Assembly: GCA_900316675.1 (NCBI GenBank)
Contig: ONDR01000012.1
Span: 1 to 62,303 of the forward strand
DNA: 62,303 bases
From: an uncultured Bacteroidales bacterium
GTDB taxonomy: Bacteria; Bacteroidota; Bacteroidia; Bacteroidales; UBA932
Direction of reading: 5' to 3'
Below are positions 24,730-34,757 of this stretch, piece after piece (within the stretch, counting starts at the first letter, position 1; each line of letters starts with the position of its first letter). The position numbers were made by a program, and so were the translations under genes. Below the pieces are notes generated by a model, which worked only from the letters and a program-made list of their open reading frames with translations, was not told where the DNA came from and did not search any database.

Positions 24730-25964
24730 TGACAGAAACCCTATCACTGGACATGTATCAGAGTGCAGGAGTGGGCGTCGCAGCCTTGCTCCTGGGCCTG
24801 TACTTTACCAAAAAGATACCGTTCCTGAAGAAGTATTGCATCCCGGCCCCGGTTTCCGGCGGCCTGCTTGTATCGCTGCTGACGCTTGCCTTATACGCAT
24901 TTTGGGGCATAGAATGCAGGTTCGACGGTTCAGTGAAGGACGTACTGATGATGCTGTTCTTTACGTCAGTCGGCTACCAGTCCAACCTGAAAGTGCTTCG
25001 AAGCAGCGGCAAACTGCTGCCAATCATGATAATGCTGGTGACTGTGCTTATCGCCGTGCAGAATCTGCTTGCAGTTGGAATATCCAAGGGTATGGGCCTA
25101 AGTCCCCTGTTTGGAATGGCGTCAGGCTCAATTCCGATGAGCGGAGGCCACGGTACGGCTGGCGGCTTCTCTCCCCTGCTGGAAGAACTAGGCCTGACCG
25201 GAGCCAGCTCTATTTCCATGGCAGCGGCAACCTTCGGCCTTGTAGCCGGTTCGCTGCTGGGCGGCCCTCTGGCAGAGTTCCTTATTCGCAGAAGGCACCT
25301 TGCAGAGCCCTCAGGGAATTCTGATACAGTAAGCGGCATGGAGGCCAGCGCAGCTTCGCCGGAAGCCCGCAAAGCCTATGCGCACTCAGAGGAAAGCTCT
25401 TTCAGAGGCAACCTGAAGGCAGTATGCATGTTGTTCGTAGCAATGGCCCTGGGAGTATGTCTAAGCAAGCTTCTGGCTCTTACCGGCATCACCTTCCCTA
25501 CCTATTTTGGCTCGCTTATAGTCGCCGCAATAATACGCAATACAACGGAGCTTAGGCCGCGCTGGAGCGCCAGGCTCAATATGAAACGCATTATATCTGT
25601 GGGTGATATTTGCCTGCTGCTCTTCCTTGGCATGGCAATGTCTTCACTTCGCCTGTGGGAGCTTGCTTCAATGGCCCTGCCTCTATGCCTTATTCTTTTG
25701 GGTCAAGTGGCTTTCATGGCCTTATTTGCACGATATGCAGCCTTCCCGCTGCTTGGCCGCAACTACGAGAGCGCAGTGCTGATGAGCGGCCTTTGCGGCT
25801 TTGCTCTGGGCGCAACCCCCAACGCCATGGCCAACATGTCAGCAGTTTGTTTTAAGTACAAGTTTGTTGTCAATCCCTTTGTCATCGTCCCCGTTATCGG
25901 TGCGATGTTCGTGGACATTATCAATACCGGAATCGTAACCCTATTCTTAAATATCTTCTGCTAG
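24729..25964 (+). CDS. gltS: Sodium/glutamate symporter
   Basis: This is an inner-membrane Na+/glutamate symporter of the GltS (ESS) family. At 411 residues it has the usual length, with about ten to twelve membrane segments. The family-specific glycine-rich segment SGSIPMSGGHGTAGGF is present in the first half, with a matching second-half repeat around FALGATPNAMANM. It is translationally coupled to the GH78-C26 gene (TAATG) and directly abuts the yihY-like gene. The position after an exported gamma-glutamyl hydrolase suggests it imports the released glutamate. Confidence 0.93.
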   Translation: MTETLSLDMYQSAGVGVAALLLGLYFTKKIPFLKKYCIPAPVSGGLLVSLLTLALYAFWGIECRFDGSVKDVLMMLFFTSVGYQSNLKVLRSSGKLLPIMIMLVTVLIAVQNLLAVGISKGMGLSPLFGMASGSIPMSGGHGTAGGFSPLLEELGLTGASSISMAAATFGLVAGSLLGGPLAEFLIRRRHLAEPSGNSDTVSGMEASAASPEARKAYAHSEESSFRGNLKAVCMLFVAMALGVCLSKLLALTGITFPTYFGSLIVAAIIRNTTELRPRWSARLNMKRIISVGDICLLLFLGMAMSSLRLWELASMALPLCLILLGQVAFMALFARYAAFPLLGRNYESAVLMSGLCGFALGATPNAMANMSAVCFKYKFVVNPFVIVPVIGAMFVDIINTGIVTLFLNIFC

Positions 25965-26948
25965 ATGTTCAAAAAGTTGTTATATAGAATCGAGGTCCTG
26001 GCCAGATGGGTATCCATTTGGCTGACCCGAGCGCTGCATTTTTTGCACATAGACCTCTGGCTTCTGAACGCAGAGAATTTTGGAAAATGGAAGAAAAGAC
26101 TCATTCACGATACCCGAACCATCTTCCTTACGGTCCACACCTTTTCCAAGCAGAAAATGGCTTACCAGGCCGTTGCGCTGGCCTTCAAGAGCATGCTGGC
26201 CATTATCCCAGCCATTGCCATCTGCTTCTATCTGACGGACTGGATAGGCCTGCGGGACAAGTTCGCACAGATGCTGCAGGAGAACCTTGGGGAAGAGAAA
26301 CTAATCCAGGCCCTGACGAATGCAGCGGACAAGATAGTGGACACGGCAGAAAGCGGCCTCTTCGGCTTCATATCAATGGTATCCTTCATCTGGATAGTAC
26401 TGTCGCTGATGATCACCGTACGGCAGGTGTTCAACAATGCCTGGTGCGTAAGCGAAAAGCGCATACTGCAGATGATAGGAGGCATTTTTGGAGTGATTTT
26501 CTTCTCCCCCTTCGTGGTGATGATATTCTTTTCCGGCTCGGTCCTGTATTCGAATGTGCTGGATCTTGTCATTCCCGGCGACTTCTTCCTGTCCAGGGAG
26601 CTTAGAACAGTACTGACTTGGGCCCTGTTTGCCGCGACCAGCATATTTGCTCTGTCGGCCATGTACAAGTTCATTCCGGGCACCAGGGTGCATTACAAAC
26701 ACGCCCTCAAGGCCGCGATAGTAGCCGGCATCGCCTTTACAGCCGTGCAGTTCCTGTACCTGGAGACCCAGATTATGGTAAGCAAACAGAACGCCATTTA
26801 CGGCGTTCTGGCAGCAATTCCCCTATTCATGGTATGGCTTAACCTGGGATGGTCCATCATACTGTATGGGGCAGAACTATCTTACGCTTTCCAAAATGTC
26901 AATGTCAAAATGGAAAGCGTAAGAAAATCGAAAATTAGTTCTGAGTAA
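25965..26948 (+). CDS. YihY/BrkB-family inner membrane protein
   Basis: This is a 327-residue membrane protein of the YihY (formerly RNase BN) family. About six hydrophobic segments are visible between residues ~60 and 310. The N-terminal part has the typical segment AYQAVALAFKSMLAIIPAIAICF, and the C-terminal part has IYGVLAAIPLFMVWLNLGWSIILYGAELSYAF. Its biochemical role is unknown in general. It begins directly after the gltS stop codon (TAGATG) and ends 3 bases from the opposing S46 peptidase gene, with no terminator between. Confidence 0.9.
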   Translation: MFKKLLYRIEVLARWVSIWLTRALHFLHIDLWLLNAENFGKWKKRLIHDTRTIFLTVHTFSKQKMAYQAVALAFKSMLAIIPAIAICFYLTDWIGLRDKFAQMLQENLGEEKLIQALTNAADKIVDTAESGLFGFISMVSFIWIVLSLMITVRQVFNNAWCVSEKRILQMIGGIFGVIFFSPFVVMIFFSGSVLYSNVLDLVIPGDFFLSRELRTVLTWALFAATSIFALSAMYKFIPGTRVHYKHALKAAIVAGIAFTAVQFLYLETQIMVSKQNAIYGVLAAIPLFMVWLNLGWSIILYGAELSYAFQNVNVKMESVRKSKISSE

Positions 26949-26951
26949 CTA

Positions 26952-29015
26952 TCAGTCAACAAATACCATCTCGTCAAAGAGATAGGCTGCATGGCATATC
27001 GCCTCTATGTTGAAGAGCAGGTAGCGGACATCCAGAGAAATGTTGCGGCATACCTCCGGGTCAAAGGCGATATCGCTCATCGTTCCCTCCCAAACACGGT
27101 CGAAGTTGATGCCAATCAGGTTGCCGTCCGCATTCAGGACAGGGCTGCCTGAATTGCCTCCGGTTGTATGGTTGGTGGCGATAAAGCAGACAGGCTGGTC
27201 TTCGTGGCCGCCCTCTGCGTAAATGTCACGCAGGGTCTGAGGTATGTTGTAATCAAAGATGTCAGGATTATCCTTTTCCATAATGCCCTTAAGGGTGGAT
27301 ACAGGCTTGTATTCGATGGCGTCTGCAGGCTTGTAGCCGGCCACCTTACCATAGGCTACGCGAAGGGTCAGGTTGGCATCCGGATAGAAGGCCTTGTCCT
27401 TTTCGAACTCCATCTGGCCGCGCATATAGTCCCTGTACAGCAGCCTGAGCTCATTGTTTGTCTCCATTACAACAGGACGAAGGTCCTTGGTGAACCAACT
27501 ATTGAAGGCACTGAACATCTCTATTGCAGGGTCTGAATTAAGGTTCTCTCCTTCTTTAATTGCCAGCACCTTCTCTTTATCTGCAAAGACGGTAGAGGCA
27601 AAAAGGCTGTTCTTCCAGGCCTCTATACTGCCGAACTGGGCAAGTTTATCCTTGAAATACTGGGGTTTGAATTCATCCGGCAACTGCTTGTCAAAGGCAG
27701 TCATCATAGCGACGAAGATTTCCTCGTCGATAGGTTTGTAATAATCCTTGAAGAAGTTCTCTATTGCACCGTCAAGGGCCTTGGTACGGCCGTCCTTGCG
27801 GAACTGGGCGGCAAAGTTGAGCACCTCTATGGAGCGGATGGTCTCGTTGTAATACTCGTATGCGATGTAATAAGGATTGCGGCGGGCGTAAACAGCGGCC
27901 AACTTATCCAACAGGCCATCGTACTGAGTACCCTTGGCCCAATGCCTGAAACGAGCCTCGTAGACCTTCTTACGGTCAACGATTTTATTCTTAAGCACGC
28001 CTTTAACCTCTCCCTGCCACTTCTTCCATGCATTTGCGGTTGAAGCGTTCTTAGAAGAGTATTTGATGCGAACGGCCTGATCCTGACCCATGTATTTCTT
28101 CTGGATCTGAAGCCTCTGGGTTCTAAGGTCAATCTTCTGAGGGTCAGATACTTCCGTAATGTAGCTAACCTCGTCTGAAGTAACGTATTCCCTGGTGCTT
28201 CCGGGGCAGCCGTAAACAAAGGTAAAGTCGCCTTCCTTAACGCCTGCGCGGGAAATCTTAAAGAACTTCTTGGGGTGATAAGGCACGTTTTCTTCTGAGT
28301 ACTTAGCAGGATTGTTGTTCTTGTCTGCGTAAATACGGAAGATAGAAAAGTCGCCGGTATGGCGGGGCCACATCCAGTTGTCGGTGTCGCCGCCGAACTT
28401 TCCGATGCTGGACGGCGGAGCGCCAACAAGGCGGACGTCGCTGAATACGCGGAAAACAAAGAGGAAGTACTGGTTGCCGTAATAGAGAGCTTCTACGCTG
28501 GCCTTCAGTCCGATTCCGTCCTTAACAGCTTCTGCCTTAAGGGCATTGGAATTCTCGTTGACAATACGCTGGCGGTCCTCTTCTGTCATGGTAGCGGGGT
28601 CGTAGCCCTTGAGAACTGCAGCAGTAACGTCCTGCATGTATTCGAGAAAGCTTACGGTAAGGCCGGGATTGGCCAGCTCCTCTGCACGGCTCAAGGCCCA
28701 GAAACCATCCTTAAGATAATCGTGCTCTACGCTGCTGTGCTTCTGGATGTAGCCATAACCACAGTGGTGGTTGGTAAAAAGAAGGCCATCGTTAGAAACC
28801 AGTTCTCCGGTACAGCCGGAACCAAAGAGTACGACGGCATCCTTCAAAGAGGCCTGGTTAACGCTGTAAATATCTTCTGCGGTAAGTTTGAAGCCCTTGG
28901 CCTGCATGTCCCCTATCCTCTGGGAAATAAGTGCCGGAAGCCACATTCCTTCGTCTGCGCTGGCAGGAGCCAGGAAGGCGGCAAAGGTCAGGATAGATAT
29001 TAGTAATTTCTTCAT
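26952..29015 (-). CDS. S46 dipeptidyl peptidase, DPP11-like (Asp/Glu-specific)
   Basis: This is a 687-residue exported serine exopeptidase that removes dipeptides from peptide N-termini. A signal peptide (MKKLLISILTFAAFLAPASA) is followed by the chymotrypsin-fold catalytic domain with TNHHCGYG (catalytic His) and GNSGSP (Ser622). Arg640 in FDRVWEG lies 18 residues after the Ser, the same spacing as Ser655 and Arg673 in P. gingivalis DPP11. That Arg binds acidic P1 residues, while DPP7 has Gly there. Specificity for Asp/Glu is therefore likely. It is the last gene of an operon with an SGNH hydrolase and a D-aminoacylase-like enzyme, and faces gltS-yihY. Confidence 0.92.
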   Translation of the reverse strand: MKKLLISILTFAAFLAPASADEGMWLPALISQRIGDMQAKGFKLTAEDIYSVNQASLKDAVVLFGSGCTGELVSNDGLLFTNHHCGYGYIQKHSSVEHDYLKDGFWALSRAEELANPGLTVSFLEYMQDVTAAVLKGYDPATMTEEDRQRIVNENSNALKAEAVKDGIGLKASVEALYYGNQYFLFVFRVFSDVRLVGAPPSSIGKFGGDTDNWMWPRHTGDFSIFRIYADKNNNPAKYSEENVPYHPKKFFKISRAGVKEGDFTFVYGCPGSTREYVTSDEVSYITEVSDPQKIDLRTQRLQIQKKYMGQDQAVRIKYSSKNASTANAWKKWQGEVKGVLKNKIVDRKKVYEARFRHWAKGTQYDGLLDKLAAVYARRNPYYIAYEYYNETIRSIEVLNFAAQFRKDGRTKALDGAIENFFKDYYKPIDEEIFVAMMTAFDKQLPDEFKPQYFKDKLAQFGSIEAWKNSLFASTVFADKEKVLAIKEGENLNSDPAIEMFSAFNSWFTKDLRPVVMETNNELRLLYRDYMRGQMEFEKDKAFYPDANLTLRVAYGKVAGYKPADAIEYKPVSTLKGIMEKDNPDIFDYNIPQTLRDIYAEGGHEDQPVCFIATNHTTGGNSGSPVLNADGNLIGINFDRVWEGTMSDIAFDPEVCRNISLDVRYLLFNIEAICHAAYLFDEMVFVD

Positions 29016-29035
29016 TATCAGATATTTAATTATGT

Positions 29036-29722
29036 TTATTTCAATACTTTATCCAGCTGTGCTTCCATTACCTTGTAGCCATCGATATTAGGATGGCAGC
29101 CGTCTTTTGTATAGTCAGTAATCATTGAACGGCCGTCCGGTCCAAGCATAAAGGTATGATAGTCTACAAACTGCATCTTGTGGTCTATGGCATACTTGCG
29201 CAGCCTCATGTTAAGGGAGGCAATTTTTTCTGCGCTGTCAGTAATTTCCGGCCTCCAGCGATATGCGCCGCAGGGGGTAACGGTTGTAAGAATAACCTTG
29301 ATCTTGCGGGCCTGGGCCAGCTCTACCATCGAAATGATATTGCCAAAGGTGTAGTCCTCGTTATAGTCGCCCTGGTTCAGTGCGATGTCGTTGGTTCCGG
29401 CATTGATCACAATGATGGAAGGACAGAGCGCAAGGGCATCAACCCTGAAGCGGAGCAGCATCTGGGCGGTAACCTCGCCGCTGATACCTCTTTCAAAGTA
29501 TTTGCCGGGAATGAAGTAATCCGGGTCCTGGTTGCCCCAACCCTCGGTAATGGAGTCTCCTATGAAGACTACCCTGCCCTTTACAGGCTTGCCGTCCGCG
29601 GGTTTTTCAATTGCTGCATTTTCTTCTGAGAAGCGGTTCAGGTGAACCATGTTCTGTGCCAGTGCGGCCGTTCCGGCCAGCATTGCGGCCAGAACGATTA
29701 GTGTTTTAGAAAAGTATTTCAT
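29036..29722 (-). CDS. Exported SGNH/GDSL hydrolase
   Basis: This is a 228-residue hydrolase with a signal peptide (cleavage near ALAQ). The SGNH blocks are all visible: GDSITEGW (Ser), GISGE (Gly), NAGTNDIA (Asn) and DGCHPN (Asp and His). Family members remove acyl groups from sugars, lipids or peptides; the substrate is not clear here. It lies 14 bases after the D-aminoacylase-like gene and 20 bases before the S46 peptidase gene. Confidence 0.88.
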   Translation of the reverse strand: MKYFSKTLIVLAAMLAGTAALAQNMVHLNRFSEENAAIEKPADGKPVKGRVVFIGDSITEGWGNQDPDYFIPGKYFERGISGEVTAQMLLRFRVDALALCPSIIVINAGTNDIALNQGDYNEDYTFGNIISMVELAQARKIKVILTTVTPCGAYRWRPEITDSAEKIASLNMRLRKYAIDHKMQFVDYHTFMLGPDGRSMITDYTKDGCHPNIDGYKVMEAQLDKVLK

Positions 29723-29736
29723 TGTAAATGTTTGAA

Positions 29737-31368
29737 TTATCTTGAAAGTTGATCGTTACCAAGAATAACTCCTGCCAGGGCTCCGGTATGCCTGCCGTCA
29801 CTGATAGCCTGCACTCCGTTCACAAAAACATGCTCTATGCCCGTAGGGAATGTGTGCGGCTGGGCATAGGTGCATTTGTCTGCTATTGTGTCTGGATCGA
29901 AGATGGTGATATCAGCGGCATAACCGGGAATCAGCAGTCCCCTTTCCTTGAATTTGGCGCGCGAAGCAGGCAGTCCGGTGCATTTGAAGATGGCCGTTGC
30001 CATATCTACGACCTTGTCTTCACGTACGTACTTTTCAAAGAACCTGGGGAAGGTGCCATAAGAACGGGGATGCGGCAGTTCCTGGCCCAATTCGCCTTCC
30101 GGCGAATATACAAGGCCATCGGAAGCCGGCATAGCCAGAGTGTGGGAATAAATCTTTTTAAGGTTTTCTTCCTTCATGGCAAAGGTGGCCTGGTTTACGT
30201 CCAGATCTTCTGAAATCAGCAGGTAACGAATCATTTCCCATTCGTCCAGACCGGACAGCTTGCAGCATTCGGCAAGATTCTTTCCGGCATATTCTGCATT
30301 CGCAGCATTCTTGCAGCCGGCGACGACAACCTGCTGGGGGCCACCGAAGCGTTCCAGACGGCCGTAGGCATAGCTGCGCATCTTTTCGCAGGCCGCAGGG
30401 TCATTCAGACGGGCCAGTATATCAGCCTTGGTACCGTCACGCAGTTCTATGGGTATGAAGCAATCAAAACCGGTAGAAAAAGCAGTGTAGGGGTAACGGT
30501 CCGTAGCCACATCTATACCGCTTGCCCGGGCGGCATCTATCTTGCCCAGCATTCGGTCTATTTTGTCGAAGTTAGCAGGATTCTGGGCCTTCAGGTGCGA
30601 TATTTCAAGGCGGGCGCCTGACTGACGAGCGGCCTCTATGGCCTCGTCCATAGCCTCAAGCACATGGTCGTCCTCGTTACGCATATGAATGGAATACAGC
30701 GCGTTATGCTTGGCGATGACCTTGTTCAGGGCAACCATTTCCCTTGTGTCGCTGTAGCAGCCGGGAGCGTATTCCAGGCCGTAAGAGAGACCTATGGCAC
30801 CAAGGGACAGCTGCCTGTCCAGCAGGGCGCACATCTCCTTTAACTGCTGGTCCGTGGCCTTTACATTGTATGGCCCAACCACAGCCTCACGAACGTCTCC
30901 GTGACCGACCAAAGAAGAATAGTTGATTCCAATCTTATTCTCTTCAAGGGCCTGATAGAAGCCGTCTATATCCTTCCACTGAGTATTGATGAACGGACCG
31001 TGGCCGCAGTTGCCTCCGACCTCGCTGGTTATGCCCTGATAGATTCGGCTGTCGCCTTTGGGCGCTTTCAGCAGATTGGTGTCCGTATGGGTGTGGATAT
31101 CTATAAAGCCGGGGCAGACCACGTGGCCCTTAGCATCAAGGACAAGGTCTGCGCTGTCGCCCAGGTCTTGTCCTATTGCTGCAATTCTGCCGCCTTTAAC
31201 GGCTATGTCACCATGAATTCCGGGCTTTCCGTCGCCCACATAAACGACACCATTCCTGATGATAGTGTCAAATGTCTTTTTTGTGGAAACCCTGCGGCCT
31301 AAAAAACCGCCAAGGCCGAAGCTTGCGACCCCAAGGGCCGACACCTTCATAAAATCCCGTCTGTCCAT
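29737..31368 (-). CDS. Tat-exported D-aminoacylase-like amidohydrolase
   Basis: This is a 543-residue amidohydrolase of the N-acyl-D-amino-acid deacylase family. Its N-terminus carries a twin-arginine signal (DRRDFMK followed by a hydrophobic stretch), so it is folded with its metal in the cytoplasm and exported. The metal-binding HTHTD follows CPGFIDI, later histidines sit in LYSIHMRNE and LEISHLKA, and the C-terminus has the usual composite beta domain ([13 protein letters not shown]). Relatives act on N-acyl-D-amino acids, including acidic ones. It heads the operon with the SGNH hydrolase and the DPP11-like peptidase. Confidence 0.88.
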   Translation of the reverse strand: MDRRDFMKVSALGVASFGLGGFLGRRVSTKKTFDTIIRNGVVYVGDGKPGIHGDIAVKGGRIAAIGQDLGDSADLVLDAKGHVVCPGFIDIHTHTDTNLLKAPKGDSRIYQGITSEVGGNCGHGPFINTQWKDIDGFYQALEENKIGINYSSLVGHGDVREAVVGPYNVKATDQQLKEMCALLDRQLSLGAIGLSYGLEYAPGCYSDTREMVALNKVIAKHNALYSIHMRNEDDHVLEAMDEAIEAARQSGARLEISHLKAQNPANFDKIDRMLGKIDAARASGIDVATDRYPYTAFSTGFDCFIPIELRDGTKADILARLNDPAACEKMRSYAYGRLERFGGPQQVVVAGCKNAANAEYAGKNLAECCKLSGLDEWEMIRYLLISEDLDVNQATFAMKEENLKKIYSHTLAMPASDGLVYSPEGELGQELPHPRSYGTFPRFFEKYVREDKVVDMATAIFKCTGLPASRAKFKERGLLIPGYAADITIFDPDTIADKCTYAQPHTFPTGIEHVFVNGVQAISDGRHTGALAGVILGNDQLSR

Positions 31369-31384
31369 AGCAAAGCAATTTCTA

Positions 31385-31392
31385 CAAATATA
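31385..31392 (-). promoter_or_regulatory. -7 element of the D-aminoacylase/SGNH/S46 operon
   Basis: On the minus strand the sequence is TATATTTG, a full match. It is 16 bases upstream of the start at 31368, giving a leader of about 12 bases. It falls in the short gap after the asd stop at 31418. Confidence 0.6.
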
Positions 31393-31417
31393 GGAATACT
31401 TTCCGACAAAAACCAGA

Positions 31418-32398
31418 CTAGTTCAGGAAGAGTTCGGCTATCTGGACGGCATTGGTTGCGGCGCCTTTGCGGAGGTTGTCTGCAACGCACCAAAGATTAA
31501 GGGCATTAGGGGCAGAAGGGTCCCTGCGAAGGCGGCCCACAAAGACTTCATCGCGGCCCTGGGCATACAGGGGCATGGGATAAAGCATCTCCTGGGGCTT
31601 GTCCTGCAGGACGACACCTTCTGTATTTTCAAGTATCTGCCTTACTTCTTCAAGGGTATATGGCTGCTCGAATTCCACATTGACGGACTCGCTGTGGCCG
31701 CCTGTGACCGGGACTCGCACGGTGGTGGCGCTGACGCCTATCTGCGGAGCATCAAGTATCTTACGGGTCTCGTTCACCATCTTCATTTCTTCCTTGGTGT
31801 AGCCGTCTTCAAGGAAGCTGTCTATGTGCGGAAGGATATTCAGGTCTATGGGGTAAGGATAAGCTTCGCAGGCAGTTTCCTTGCCGGAACGCTCAGAGAA
31901 AAGTTCTTCCACCGCCTTGCGTCCCGTTCCCGTAACTGATTGATATGTAGATACTACAATTCGCTTAATACCGAATCTTCTGTGAAGCGGAGCCAGAGGC
32001 AGTACCATCTGTATCGTAGAACAGTTGGGATTGGCGATAATGTAATCGTCCCCCGTCAGTATATGACCGTTGATTTCCGGAACTATCAGTTTGACGGCAG
32101 GATCCATGCGCCAGCGGGAAGAATTGTCCACAACACGGCAGCCGATGGCGGCAAAGCGCGGTGCAAGCTCGCCGGAAGCAGTTGCTCCGGCAGAGAAAAG
32201 GGCAAGCTGGGGGCGGCGGGCAAGGGCCTCATCGACGCTCACAACCGTATACTCCTTTCCGCCAAATAGCACCTTCTTGCCAACGGATCTTTCCGATGCC
32301 ACGGGGATAATTTCGCTTACCGGGAAGCGGCGCTCGTACAGTACTTCCAACATATTTTCGCCAACCAGGCCGGTGGCGCCGACAACTGCTACCTTCAT
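31418..32398 (-). CDS. asd: Aspartate-semialdehyde dehydrogenase
   Basis: This enzyme reduces aspartyl phosphate to aspartate semialdehyde, the branch point for lysine/diaminopimelate, threonine and methionine. At 326 residues it has the usual length. The N-terminal NADP-binding motif is [16 protein letters not shown], and the active-site Cys lies in [13 protein letters not shown]. It starts one base after thrA and closes the metY-metX-thrA-asd operon, so it supplies the substrate for the homoserine dehydrogenase encoded just before it. Confidence 0.96.
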   Translation of the reverse strand: MKVAVVGATGLVGENMLEVLYERRFPVSEIIPVASERSVGKKVLFGGKEYTVVSVDEALARRPQLALFSAGATASGELAPRFAAIGCRVVDNSSRWRMDPAVKLIVPEINGHILTGDDYIIANPNCSTIQMVLPLAPLHRRFGIKRIVVSTYQSVTGTGRKAVEELFSERSGKETACEAYPYPIDLNILPHIDSFLEDGYTKEEMKMVNETRKILDAPQIGVSATTVRVPVTGGHSESVNVEFEQPYTLEEVRQILENTEGVVLQDKPQEMLYPMPLYAQGRDEVFVGRLRRDPSAPNALNLWCVADNLRKGAATNAVQIAELFLN

Positions 32399-32399
32399 A

Positions 32400-34757
32400 T
32401 TAAATACACTTTAAAATATCACTTAAAACACCGCCTGCAGTGCGCTCAGGGCCTGCTCCGGAGCCTCTGATAACTATTGAATCAGGATATTGCTCCGTTG
32501 TAATGACTATGCAATTATCCGTGCCGTCAAGCTTGTAAAGCGGGCTGTCCGGGCCTATTTCTTCTATGCCGATGCCGGCCTTTACCCCATCTTCCCCGTT
32601 CTGCAGGCGGGCGACATATCGCAGCACCTTGCCGCGTGCAGAGGCCTTGGCATAAAGATGCTTTATTGCTTCTTCCAAAGGAAAGGCGCGGGCGTCGATA
32701 TCCGCTTCTTCAAGGGCGATTCCGGCGACGCGGGCCATAATGATAAGCTTACGGAGCACATCCCTTCCTGAAAGGTCTTCAGCCGGATCCGGTTCTGTGT
32801 AACCTTTGACGTAGGCGTCATTTATAACCGCATTTAGGTTACCGCCTTTGTAATTGTTACACAGGTAGTTAAGAGAACCGGAAACTACAGCCTCAATGCT
32901 TTTGAGTTTATCCCCTGAGCAAGCTACGCGCTCCAATGTATCAAGGACAGGGAGGGCGGCTCCTACCGTGGTCTCGTACCTGAGATGGGCGCCGTGGGAG
33001 GCGGCGCTGCGGCAAAGCTGCGTGTAGCTTTGCCAGCTGCCCGAGAAGGGCAGCTTGTTGCAGGCGACAATGCCTTTGACGCCTGCATCCAGCAGGGCCG
33101 CGTAGCGCACCGCCGTAGTGCTGCTTGCCGTACAATCCACAAAGATAGATTCCGGCGGAACTCCGCCTTCAAGAGCATCGAACAAACTGCCTTCAGTGCC
33201 TTTGTCAAGCTCCTCGGCATTAACCCCGGCTGTATTTAAGAGGTAGCGCTTACTGTTAGCTATACCACTGATAATCAGTTCTTTGCCAGTACGCTCTGCG
33301 ATAGCCTTGGAATTGTTTTCAATTATATCCACCAGTGCCTTTCCTACCTGGCCATAACCTGCAATAAAGATGTGCACCTGGCGTGCTCCGGCCTTCTCAA
33401 AGAACTCTTTGTGTATGGCGCGGATTGCATCTTCTGCATCCTCTGAAGGGACAATAACGGAAATGTTTCTTTCTGAAGAACCCTGCGCCGTAGCCCTTAC
33501 GCGTATGCCTGCGGAATCAATTGCAGAAAGCATCCTTCCGGTTGCGCCACTGTGACCAAGGATATTGTCGCCCACAAGGCAGACAATGGAATAACCAGGC
33601 TCTACCTTAAGCGGATTGATTTTACCCATGGAGATCTCGTAGGCAAAGCAGGCATCGGCAGCCTTCTTGGCAAGCGGGGCATCCTTCTCTGCAATTGCTA
33701 TACACATGGTGTGCACAGAAGAGGCCTGAGTAATAAGTATAATGTTGATTCCGGCGCGGCTCAGGGCCTCGAAAAGGCGTGAAGAAAAGCCCGGAATACC
33801 CACCATTCCGCTGCCTTCCAAAGAGATAAGGGCTATCTTGTCAGAGTTTGAAATGCCCAGAAGAGCATCCTCCCTACGCGGAGGATTTTTCTCTACAAGT
33901 GTGCCTTCGTCCGCCGGGTCAAAAGTATTCTTTACGTAGATTGGAATTCCCTCTGCCACAACGGGTTGGATGGTAGGAGGAAAGATTACCTTGGCCCCGA
34001 AGTGGGACAATTCCTGGGCGGCACGGTAAGAAATGTTCCTTACTGTTTTTGCGCCCGGGACCGTCTTTGGATTGGCCGTCATTATGCCGGGAACATCGGT
34101 CCAGATCTCTACAAGACGGGCCTTGATTCCGGCGGCAAAAAGGGCTGCCGTGTAGTCGGAGCCTCCCCTGCCAAGAGTGCTGGTTCGTCCAAGACTGTCA
34201 GAAGCTATAAAGCCAGGCACAATGAAAAGCTTTGTACGTGCATGCGCAGCGATGGCTTTTTCTATGTTTGCATAGCTGGCTGCCGTGTCCACTACACCTG
34301 CATCAGAAATAATGATTCCGCGCGCATCCAACCATTTGCAGGAGATGCCAAGCGCAGTGAATTTAGCCTCCAGAATGCGGGTAGAAAACAGCTCTCCAAA
34401 GCTCTGGACAGCGTCCAGGCTGGTTTTACTGAGCTCTCCAAGCAGATAGACTCCGTGAAGGATGCCGGCCAGGGAGCCGAACAGTTCTTCTTCTATGGCC
34501 AGGGTCTTAGCAAGCGAACCGCTGTCCAGCAGCTGCTCTGCCAAACTAATATGCTTTTGCTTCAGGGCTTCCAGATCTTCAAGATAAGCACGATCCTTTG
34601 CCGCAGCCTTGTTTCCCAGGGCAATCAGGGCATCTGTACAGCCGCTTATGGCAGAACAGACAAGGATTGTCCTATCCTTGCCGATGGCCTTTGAAACTAT
34701 ATCTACTAACTTTTCGGGTCTGGCAACCGATGTGCCTCCAAACTTTATAACTTGCAT
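32400..34757 (-). CDS. thrA: Bifunctional aspartate kinase / homoserine dehydrogenase
   Basis: This is a 785-residue fusion. Residues 1-~290 are aspartokinase (start VIKFGGTSVARPEKL, with the TLGRGGSDYTA loop), ~310-460 are paired ACT regulatory domains, and ~465-785 are homoserine dehydrogenase (NAD-binding IAGYGQVGKALVDII, catalytic region EPDPAEDLSGRDVLRKL). It controls entry of aspartate into the threonine/methionine branch, and the ACT region implies feedback inhibition. Its start overlaps the metX stop by 13 bases. With metX and metY next door, this copy looks devoted to methionine supply. Confidence 0.96.
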   Translation of the reverse strand: MQVIKFGGTSVARPEKLVDIVSKAIGKDRTILVCSAISGCTDALIALGNKAAAKDRAYLEDLEALKQKHISLAEQLLDSGSLAKTLAIEEELFGSLAGILHGVYLLGELSKTSLDAVQSFGELFSTRILEAKFTALGISCKWLDARGIIISDAGVVDTAASYANIEKAIAAHARTKLFIVPGFIASDSLGRTSTLGRGGSDYTAALFAAGIKARLVEIWTDVPGIMTANPKTVPGAKTVRNISYRAAQELSHFGAKVIFPPTIQPVVAEGIPIYVKNTFDPADEGTLVEKNPPRREDALLGISNSDKIALISLEGSGMVGIPGFSSRLFEALSRAGINIILITQASSVHTMCIAIAEKDAPLAKKAADACFAYEISMGKINPLKVEPGYSIVCLVGDNILGHSGATGRMLSAIDSAGIRVRATAQGSSERNISVIVPSEDAEDAIRAIHKEFFEKAGARQVHIFIAGYGQVGKALVDIIENNSKAIAERTGKELIISGIANSKRYLLNTAGVNAEELDKGTEGSLFDALEGGVPPESIFVDCTASSTTAVRYAALLDAGVKGIVACNKLPFSGSWQSYTQLCRSAASHGAHLRYETTVGAALPVLDTLERVACSGDKLKSIEAVVSGSLNYLCNNYKGGNLNAVINDAYVKGYTEPDPAEDLSGRDVLRKLIIMARVAGIALEEADIDARAFPLEEAIKHLYAKASARGKVLRYVARLQNGEDGVKAGIGIEEIGPDSPLYKLDGTDNCIVITTEQYPDSIVIRGSGAGPERTAGGVLSDILKCI

